Shown: piece after piece, positions 1-5,259 of the stretch
How positions within the stretch are numbered: the first letter of the stretch is position 1
Layout: every line of letters starts with the position of its first letter
NCBI GenBank assembly: GCA_028290245.1
Contig: JAQGKG010000246.1
Span: forward strand, 1 to 5,259
Direction: 5' to 3'
Length of the DNA: 5,259 bases
Source of the DNA: Devosia sp.
GTDB lineage: Bacteria > Pseudomonadota > Alphaproteobacteria > Rhizobiales > Devosiaceae
Notes under the pieces: model-generated
The model's input: the letters and a program-made list of their open reading frames with translations, nothing else
What the model was told of the DNA's origin: nothing
Databases searched by the model: none
Position numbers and translations under genes: made by a program

Positions 1-804
<804 letters not shown>

Positions 805-826
805 GAACAACAAGGGAGAGAGAACG

Positions 827-2074
827 ATGTCTACCAAGAGACTTGCCGGCCTGGTCGCCGGCCTGTTGCTGAGCACCGCCTCGTTTGGTGCCATGGCAAC
901 CGATCTGGTCATCTACCATAGCTGGTCTGCTCCGCCTGAAATTGCCGCCCTCAACGTCATCAAGTCCGGTCTGGAAGCCAAAGGCCACACCTGGACCGAC
1001 ATCGCCATCCCGCACGATACTGGCTCCAACGTCAACCTGATGAGCCTGATCACCGGCGGACAGCCGCCCAACATCTTCATGGAATCCAATCCCGGCGTTT
1101 ATCGCGACATTGCCGGGATGGGCCTGGGCTTTCCGCTGACGCAGTGGTTTACCGAGCAGGGCATCGTCGACAAGCTCCCCGCTGCTGTCGCTGCCTCGAT
1201 CTCGGTCGATGGCGAAATCGTCAAGGTGCCGCAGGCGCTGCACATCGACGGCATGGTCTATTACAACATGGAAGTAGCCAAGGCCGCTGGCGTCGATCCC
1301 ACAGCCTGGACGTCGGTCGATGCCATGTTCGCCGATTTCCAGAAAATCCGTGACGCCGGTTTTGCCCCCCTCGCAGTTGGCAGCCAGCCCTTCCAGGTCG
1401 GCTATCTGACCCACGCGCTGGTGGCCGCCGTCGCCGGTCCCGACATCTACAAAAAGATCTACGGGGAAGAAGTCGATCCGACGGCGCTGGACGATCCGGC
1501 TTTTGCCAAGGCCCTCGAAACGCTGCGCCTGTTTGCCAATGAAGCCGGTCCCGAGGCGCAGAACCGGCCCTGGAACGAGACCACAAACGAGGTCATCACC
1601 GGCAAGGCACTGATGCAGATCCATGGTGACTGGATGAAGGGGGAATGGCTCGGCGCCAAAAAGGTCGCCGGCACCGACTTCGGCTGCATCGAAATCCCCG
1701 GGGCTCAGGCTGTCGTCGTGACAGTCGACGCCTGGGGCCTGCTTGGCGGCACTGCGGAGGACGTCAAGACTGCCGAGCTCGACTTCGCCGCCGAAGTGCT
1801 CGATCCCAGTGAACAGGCGGCCTTCGCCGCTGCCAAGGGATCGACCCCGGTCCGTCTCGATGCGCCGGCTGAAAGCCTCGATGCCTGCTCGACCGAAGTG
1901 CTGAGCATCCTGGAAGACCCAGCTAAGCAAGTGCAGAATCCCCACAATACTGCCGACGCCGATTGGCAGGATTCGATCTGGAATGTGGTTTTCAACTTCT
2001 GGAGCGATCCCAACATGAGCGTCGAAGACGCCATCGCCCAGATGCATGAGAACTACGACACCATCCTGGGCTGA
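827..2074 (+). CDS. Extracellular solute-binding protein family 1 (sugar ABC transporter, periplasmic)
   Basis: This 415-residue protein should capture a sugar in the periplasm and deliver it to the CUT1 permeases. A Sec signal peptide is clear: basic MSTKR, a hydrophobic Leu/Ala/Gly core (6-20), and an AMA cleavage site after A24. The mature protein begins TDLVIYHSW and keeps family 1 features, including the hinge-region WNETTNEVITGKALMQIHGDW stretch (around 249-269) and a KGSTPVRLD element near 338-345. C287 and C354 are the only cysteines in the mature protein and could form the disulfide seen in glucose/mannose-type binding proteins (GtsA-like); that link is inference. The start is supported by AAGGGAG at 812-818, 8 nt upstream of the ATG. 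The gene follows the ATPase after 22 nt and is followed by a 73-nt gap with a strong hairpin. The ligand cannot be predicted reliably; a monosaccharide or sugar derivative is the best guess. Confidence 0.95.
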   Translation: MSTKRLAGLVAGLLLSTASFGAMATDLVIYHSWSAPPEIAALNVIKSGLEAKGHTWTDIAIPHDTGSNVNLMSLITGGQPPNIFMESNPGVYRDIAGMGLGFPLTQWFTEQGIVDKLPAAVAASISVDGEIVKVPQALHIDGMVYYNMEVAKAAGVDPTAWTSVDAMFADFQKIRDAGFAPLAVGSQPFQVGYLTHALVAAVAGPDIYKKIYGEEVDPTALDDPAFAKALETLRLFANEAGPEAQNRPWNETTNEVITGKALMQIHGDWMKGEWLGAKKVAGTDFGCIEIPGAQAVVVTVDAWGLLGGTAEDVKTAELDFAAEVLDPSEQAAFAAAKGSTPVRLDAPAESLDACSTEVLSILEDPAKQVQNPHNTADADWQDSIWNVVFNFWSDPNMSVEDAIAQMHENYDTILG

Positions 2075-2091
2075 TTACGAGTCCCTCCCTG

Positions 2092-2122
2092 GGCCGGCGA
2101 CCCCGTTTTTGGGCCGCCGGCC
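2092..2122 (+). promoter_or_regulatory. GC-rich intercistronic hairpin after the binding-protein gene
   Basis: GGCCGGCG (2092-2099) and CGCCGGCC (2115-2122) form a perfect 8-bp stem. After an A/C mismatch the stem continues with CCC (2101-2103) pairing GGG (2111-2113), leaving a 7-nt loop CGTTTTT. No T-run follows the stem on either strand, so it is not a standard intrinsic terminator. Its position directly after the binding-protein stop codon suggests a 3'-end stabilising or processing structure, or partial attenuation, which would leave the binding protein more abundant than the enzymes. Hairpins in this position are known from other sugar ABC operons, such as the malE-malF REP. The structure is seen directly; the function is inferred. 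Confidence 0.6.
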
Positions 2123-2147
2123 TCCCTCACAGCAATGGACCGAAAAA

Positions 2148-2627
2148 ATGGACAAGCGCCTGCTTGATGAAGACGAAGTGATGCAGATCTGCTTCGTCAC
2201 CGACGACGTAGTAAAATCCGCGCAGTGGTTTTCCGACCTGACCGGCAAGCCGATGCCGACCGAAGGCCGGGCAGCCGAACCTGAAGAAGCCAAGGCGATC
2301 TACAATGGCCAGCCCGCCGACGTTGGCTGCCGCATCATGATGTTCAAGTTCGGCAATATCGATGTCGAATTTTTGCAGCCCGGCCCCGAAAAAAGCGCCT
2401 GGCGCGACCTGCTCGAACAAAAGGGCCCCGGCTGCCACCACATCGCCTTCCGCACCCGCAACCTCACCAAGCGCGATGCCTATCTCGAGTCGAAGGGCCA
2501 CAAGCTGCTGCAGCGCGGCGAGTTCGACGGCAGCCACGGCCGCTATGCCTATTACGACACGGTCAAGGACCTCGGCGTGATGGTGGAATTGCTCGAGTTC
2601 GACAAGGACAAGGAAACCCAGCCCTAG
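2148..2627 (+). CDS. VOC family protein (glyoxalase/epimerase-like metalloprotein)
   Basis: This 159-residue cytosolic protein has the two-module vicinal-oxygen-chelate pattern. Module 1 begins MQICFVTDD (12-20) and runs to IDVEFLQP (71-78); module 2 begins GCHHIAF (95-101) and ends with VMVELLEF (144-151). Likely metal ligands by position are Q13, E74, H98 and E147, with Gln where many members have the first His. VOC proteins include lactoylglutathione lyases, methylmalonyl-CoA epimerases and dioxygenases; nothing here decides between them. The frame is open back to an ATG at 2046, but that start would overlap the binding-protein gene and add a low-complexity stretch encoded by the hairpin region, so I chose the ATG at 2148. 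It has no good Shine-Dalgarno sequence. The ATG at 2181 is an alternative but would leave only one residue before the ligand Gln. The gene is 27 nt upstream of the TIM-barrel gene and is probably part of the same catabolic set. Confidence 0.85.
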   Translation: MDKRLLDEDEVMQICFVTDDVVKSAQWFSDLTGKPMPTEGRAAEPEEAKAIYNGQPADVGCRIMMFKFGNIDVEFLQPGPEKSAWRDLLEQKGPGCHHIAFRTRNLTKRDAYLESKGHKLLQRGEFDGSHGRYAYYDTVKDLGVMVELLEFDKDKETQP

Positions 2628-2654
2628 AACAGGTCCCAGTTCACAGGCCCGATC

Positions 2655-3413
2655 ATGACTTACCCCATCGCCTACCAGCTCTACTCTTCGCGCAATTTCC
2701 CTCCGCTGGCAGCGCAATTGCCGGTGCTCAAGGCGATGGGCTACGACGCCATCGAGCCATGGTTGCCGGCGTACGAGGCTGATCCGAAACTGTTCCGGCG
2801 CCAGCTCGATGACGCTGGCTTGGCTTGTTATGGCTTTCATATGCCGCTAGCCGGACTGGTGCAGGAGCCGGACCGCTTCATCGACATTGCCCTGACCCTG
2901 GGCGCCAAGGTGATGATACCGCCCTATGTCACGACGGAGGAGCGCCGCAATACATCCGACTATTGGCAGGAGCTGGGACGCAAGCTGGGGCACGGCGCGG
3001 CCTTGGCAGCGCCGCATGGCCTCAAGGTGGCGTGGCACAACCACGACTTCGAATATGTGCCGCTGCCCGATGGTACGCGGCCCATCGACCACATCTTCGA
3101 GGCTGGTGGGCCGGATGTGTGGTTTGAAATCGACTGCGGCTGGATCACCCGGGCCGGCGCCGACCCGGCCGCCGAACTGCAGCGATACGCCGATCGCATC
3201 ATCGCCATCCAGACCAAGGACACCGCGCCCATCGGCACGACGACTGACGATGGCTGGACCGCAACCGGGGACGGTATCATCGACTGGCAGGCCCTCGTCC
3301 CGCTGTTCCGCCGAACCAAGGCCGATCACATCGTCACCGAACACGACAATCCCGGCGACTGGGAACGCTTCGCACGGCGCTCGATCGATCATCTCAAGGC
3401 ACTGGGGCTCTAG
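2655..3413 (+). CDS. Sugar phosphate isomerase/epimerase family protein (xylose isomerase-like TIM barrel)
   Basis: This 252-residue protein belongs to the xylose-isomerase-like / AP-endonuclease-2 TIM-barrel superfamily, whose members usually isomerise, epimerise or dehydrate sugars and inositols with a divalent metal. Visible landmarks are GYDAIEPW (29-36), YGFHMPL (59-65), the family motif HNHDFE (128-133), VWFEIDCGW (155-163), IQTKD (185-189), GDGIIDW (205-211) and TEHDNPGDW (228-236). The acidic residues E158, D160 and E229 are candidate ligands or catalytic residues. Relatives usually have His in the motif corresponding to IQTKD; here it is Q186, which may change metal binding. The length is normal, there is no signal peptide, and the protein should be cytosolic. 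The start ATG has a short ACAGG 7 nt upstream. The next gene begins 2 nt after the stop. A sugar-converting role fits the transporter next door; the exact reaction is unknown. Confidence 0.85.
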   Translation: MTYPIAYQLYSSRNFPPLAAQLPVLKAMGYDAIEPWLPAYEADPKLFRRQLDDAGLACYGFHMPLAGLVQEPDRFIDIALTLGAKVMIPPYVTTEERRNTSDYWQELGRKLGHGAALAAPHGLKVAWHNHDFEYVPLPDGTRPIDHIFEAGGPDVWFEIDCGWITRAGADPAAELQRYADRIIAIQTKDTAPIGTTTDDGWTATGDGIIDWQALVPLFRRTKADHIVTEHDNPGDWERFARRSIDHLKALGL

Positions 3414-3415
3414 CC

Positions 3416-3892
3416 GTGACGACACCGAGCCTGATCGATCTCGATACTGAACAGAACGGGCTGGAACTGACGCACTTCGACTATGCGACGGCATGGATAC
3501 TGGGGCTCAGGATGCAGCTTGAAGCGAGTGCGCGTTCGTTGCCGGTCGCCATAGAAGTCAGCCACGGCAATATCGTGGTGTTTTTCGCCCTGTTGCCTGG
3601 TGCCACGCCGGACAATCCGGATTGGACTCGGCGCAAGCGGGCCGTTGCGTTGCGCTATCATAAAAGCTCGCTCTACATGCGATTGTTATGCGAGCAGCAT
3701 GGCTGGAACTTCCATGACCGCTTTCGCCTGCCGGCGGCCGACTTTGCGGCCAGCGGCGGCGGGGTGCCCATCATGGTGCGGGGCGTCGGCGTGGTCGGAG
3801 CCGCCGCAGTGAGTGGCTTGCCCGACGTGGAAGACCACGCACTCGTCGTCAGCGCTATCGCCAGCCTGATTGCCCAACCAAGGGAGAATTAG
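3416..3892 (+). CDS. UPF0303 family / heme-degrading domain (HbpS/GlcG-like) protein
   Basis: The GTG-started gene encodes 158 residues matching the UPF0303 group of the HbpS/GlcG-like fold. Visible landmarks are FDYATAWILG (21-30), PVAIEV (43-48), the signature block LPGATPDNPDW (60-70) followed by RRKRAVALRYHKSS (72-85), ASGGGVPI (112-119) and RGVGVVGAAAVSGLP (122-136), then DHALVV (140-145). Databases often label such proteins heme-degrading after the HbpS domain, but UPF0303 members have no firmly assigned reaction that I know of, so the label should be treated as a family name. The GTG lies 2 nt after the upstream stop and lacks a strong Shine-Dalgarno sequence, pointing to translational coupling. 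Relatives often have an AHGG motif where this protein has ASGG. Its presence in a sugar operon recalls glcG in the glycolate operon. Family assignment is fairly sure; function is open. Confidence 0.85.
   Translation: MTTPSLIDLDTEQNGLELTHFDYATAWILGLRMQLEASARSLPVAIEVSHGNIVVFFALLPGATPDNPDWTRRKRAVALRYHKSSLYMRLLCEQHGWNFHDRFRLPAADFAASGGGVPIMVRGVGVVGAAAVSGLPDVEDHALVVSAIASLIAQPREN
3881..3886 (+). promoter_or_regulatory. Ribosome binding site that fixes the cupin start
   Basis: AGGGAG lies 7 nt upstream of the ATG at 3894 and inside the last codons of the UPF0303 gene. It favours that ATG over the in-frame TTG at 3870, which would overlap the upstream gene and has no such site at a suitable distance. 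Confidence 0.7.
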
Positions 3893-3893
3893 C

Positions 3894-4463
3894 ATGACGA
3901 CCAGCACAACCGAGCAATTCTGGTCCAAGCCGAATGGGATGATCCCCAACAGCCGCTATCCGCTGCTCGTGCACCGGATGGCCGTTCCGTACGGCGGGGA
4001 AGACCGCGTCGTGGCGCGGTTCAGGGAAAATGGCTGGCTGAACAATTGGCGTTACCCTGGCGTCTATACCTACCGCCATTTCCACTCCACGACCCATGAA
4101 TGTCTCGGGGTCGCTCGGGGCTGGATGGACGTGGAGATATTTGGCGGTGGTGGCCCTGTCCTGCGCGTCACTACGGGGGACGTTATCGTAATGCCCGCCG
4201 GGGTGTCGCACATGATGGTCGGTCACTCCGACGACGTCAGCATGGCGGGCGGATATCCCGACGGCCGCGACTGGGACAACATGCGCCATGACCACCTAAC
4301 CGAAGACCTGCGCCGCGATGCCGTCAAACGCATCATGACGCTCCCTATTCCAGCCCGTGACCCGGCAACCGGAACGCCTATGCAGCACTGGATCGACGCA
4401 CCATCTTCGGTTGACGCCGATCTGAATTCTTTCCGGGATGGCCTGGAAGCAGCGAGGGATTAG
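3894..4463 (+). CDS. YjlB-like cupin domain protein
   Basis: This 189-residue protein is a single-domain cupin. Both cupin motifs fit the textbook spacing. In motif 1, G56 is followed by H62, H64, E69 and G76, matching G(X)5HXH(X)4E(X)6G. In motif 2, G95 is followed by P101, G103 and H106, matching G(X)5PXG(X)2H. H62, H64, E69 and H106 are therefore predicted metal ligands. The flanks, such as NGMIPNSRYPLL (14-25) and AGGYPDGRDWD (118-128), resemble the YjlB group, whose function is not established. Cupins of this size include sugar isomerases, epimerases and dioxygenases, and also non-enzymatic binders. The ATG is 1 nt after the UPF0303 stop and is served by AGGGAG inside that gene, so the two are coupled. 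This is the last gene of the operon; no clear intrinsic terminator follows it. Fold and ligands are well supported; the reaction is unknown. Confidence 0.88.
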   Translation: MTTSTTEQFWSKPNGMIPNSRYPLLVHRMAVPYGGEDRVVARFRENGWLNNWRYPGVYTYRHFHSTTHECLGVARGWMDVEIFGGGGPVLRVTTGDVIVMPAGVSHMMVGHSDDVSMAGGYPDGRDWDNMRHDHLTEDLRRDAVKRIMTLPIPARDPATGTPMQHWIDAPSSVDADLNSFRDGLEAARD

Positions 4464-4523
4464 TAATTCTGGTCATTCGAAGTAGCAAAGGCAACACGCA
4501 GGTAGCAACGCCGAACACACCGG

Positions 4524-4627
4524 AGACCAGTCTTAATGTCAGCTTTCCGCTAACTAGGCTGGCCACCTGAATGCCTGAAATGGGGCCAGGATCAGACCAG
4601 CGTGTTAGCTTTACGAGCAAGCCGGCC
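4524..4627. repeat. Imperfect direct repeat in the convergent intergenic region
   Basis: Two copies, 4524-4564 and 4594-4627, share the order AGACCAG, then GTCAGCTTTCCG or GTTAGCTTTACG, then GCTGGCC or GCCGGCC. They differ by small gaps of 4 and 3 nt. About 23 of the 26 bases in these blocks agree. The 212-nt stretch 4464-4675 has no convincing gene, promoter or intrinsic terminator, and its base composition is visibly less GC-rich than the operon. A weak inverted pair CTGGCC (4559-4564) and GGCCAG (4584-4589) has a 19-nt loop and no T-run. The repeat may be a remnant of a duplication or decayed element, or chance. Confidence 0.35.
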
Positions 4628-4675
4628 TATTCGGGTGATGCTTCAGGCAAAGGCTCACCATTCGGTATTCTACGG

Positions 4676-5079
4676 CTAAGCGCGGCTCTCGATACGCATC
4701 TTGAGGACCTGATTAAAACCGTCATATCCGTCGGCGCGGTGCTTTTCATCCTGCTTTAACAGGCCCTGTAGCGGCCAGACCAAGGCGCCGCAGATAGCTT
4801 CCACGTTCTCCAGATGCGTGGTGGCATCGGCCCGCAGAAGATAGATCCGATGATGATGGTAGCGGCTCATTCAAGTTTCTCATTCAGCGCTGCGGCGGTG
4901 ACAGTGGACCCGAATGAAATGCCGGGCATCTTCATCGCCAGCCTTGTTCCATCCTGCGGGACGCCGTCAATCCTCGAAAATTTGCTCCACTCGCCATAGG
5001 TGGGAAAATCGGAAAGGGCGTCCCATACTTGGCTTGGCGTGGCTGGGATTTTGATGTCGGTGGCGATCACGATGCTCAT
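4676..5079 (-). pseudogene. SRPBCC family (polyketide cyclase/START-like) gene, frameshifted with probable internal deletion
   Basis: The N-terminal half (4867-5079, 70 residues) starts MSIVIATDIKIPATPSQVWD and continues DFPTYGEWSKF, a typical SRPBCC opening, and ends ALNEKLE before TGA. The C-terminal half lies in another frame (4676-4870) and reads HHRIYLLRADATTHLENVE, then GALVWPLQGLL and DGYDGFNQVLKMRIESR, the usual end of these roughly 140-150-residue proteins. In relatives about a dozen residues (a Trp-Gly-rich strand and loop) join LE to the H-R strand; here they are missing, so a simple one-base error does not explain the break. The second frame could restart at an ATG overlapping the first stop (ATGA), but half domains are unlikely to fold. 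The start has AGGA (TCCT on plus, 5088-5091) 8 nt upstream. SRPBCC proteins bind hydrophobic ligands or act as cyclases or co-regulators; no substrate can be named. The gene converges on the sugar operon and is probably unrelated to it. Confidence 0.7.
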
Positions 5080-5100
5080 GGCTCAGTTCCTGTATTGGGG

Positions 5101-5187
5101 CTAAGCGGCGGCGCACGTTCCCGTGGCGCCTGCAATGCGGCCGCCTGCATGGATGATAAACTGAGTCTGATTGCTGGTCGTGGTCAT
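5101..5187 (-). CDS. Possible 28-residue small ORF upstream of the SRPBCC pseudogene
   Basis: An ATG (plus 5185-5187) opens a frame of 28 codons beginning MTTTSNQTQF and ending with a TAG 21 nt before the SRPBCC start codon. A purine-rich GAGAGAG lies about 10 nt upstream. I do not recognise the peptide. It has no clear signal, membrane or DNA-binding pattern, and its end is rich in Ala, Gly and Thr. It could be a leader peptide, a remnant of a truncated gene, or a chance frame. The remaining bases to 5259 show no gene I can support; one minus-strand frame open from the window edge ends at TGA (5184-5186), overlapping this ATG. Confidence 0.2.
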   Translation of the reverse strand: MTTTSNQTQFIIHAGGRIAGATGTCAAA

Positions 5188-5259
5188 GATCTGATTTCTC
5201 TCTCTGAGTTCAGGTCGCTGGCCTTGCCACGATCTGCGTTGTTGACCTCATCAAAGTAG

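Noticed and set aside
2046..2147. N-terminal extension of the VOC protein from the ATG at 2046
   Set aside because: It would overlap the binding-protein gene and be encoded largely by the hairpin region; the added residues are proline- and tryptophan-containing and not part of the VOC fold.
2127..2840. A 237-codon minus-strand open frame opposite the VOC gene and the start of the TIM-barrel gene
   Set aside because: It spans two genuine plus-strand genes and their gap, and has no family resemblance; a shadow frame of GC-rich coding DNA.
2847..3494. A 215-codon minus-strand open frame opposite the TIM-barrel gene
   Set aside because: Antisense shadow with no motif and no ribosome binding site of note; the plus-strand gene carries clear xylose-isomerase-like motifs.
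4559..4589. Inverted repeat CTGGCC/GGCCAG as a terminator for the cupin operon
   Set aside because: The stem is only 6 bp, the loop 19 nt, and no T-run follows on either strand.
4634..4659. Inverted repeat GGTGA/TCACC near the SRPBCC 3' end as a bidirectional terminator
   Set aside because: The stem is short and bulged and lacks a T-tract in both directions.
4571..4759. A 62-codon plus-strand frame beginning MPEMGPGSDQ
   Set aside because: It crosses the end of the minus-strand SRPBCC remnant, has no ribosome binding site and no family resemblance.

Overview
The window is high-GC bacterial DNA with short intergenic gaps, rightward co-directional genes and strong GC preference at third codon positions. 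The protein families and their sequence flavour suggest an alphaproteobacterium of the order Hyphomicrobiales (Devosia-like). That placement is an inference from general resemblance, not from a marker gene.

Layout. Positions 1-4463 hold six rightward genes that look like one transport-plus-catabolism operon. They are: the 3' part of a MalK/UgpC-type sugar ABC transporter ATPase (1-804); a family 1 periplasmic sugar-binding protein (827-2074); a VOC-fold metalloprotein (2148-2627); a xylose-isomerase-like TIM-barrel protein (2655-3413); a UPF0303 / heme-degrading-domain protein with a GTG start (3416-3892); and a YjlB-like cupin (3894-4463). The last three are separated by only 2 and 1 nt, so they are probably translationally coupled. 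A strong GC-rich hairpin (2092-2122) sits in the largest internal gap, between the binding protein and the first enzyme gene. It could set different mRNA levels for the transporter and enzyme parts. The two permease genes and the Walker A part of the ATPase are presumably upstream of the window.

Positions 4464-4675 are non-coding as far as I can see, visibly less GC-rich than the operon, and contain a weak imperfect direct repeat. Positions 4676-5079 carry, on the minus strand and convergent with the operon, an SRPBCC/polyketide-cyclase-like gene split into two reading frames. The junction appears to have lost roughly a dozen codons, so I call it a pseudogene. From 5080 to the end there is only the leader of that gene and two very short open frames that I cannot identify.

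How the genes may work together. The ABC transporter of the CUT1 type imports a carbohydrate or carbohydrate derivative. The TIM-barrel, cupin and VOC proteins are all predicted small metal-dependent enzymes of the kind found in sugar or sugar-acid conversion. The UPF0303 protein has no obvious place in such a pathway. The substrate and the reactions cannot be deduced from the sequence. No CRISPR array, tRNA, rRNA, insertion sequence or defence system was found.
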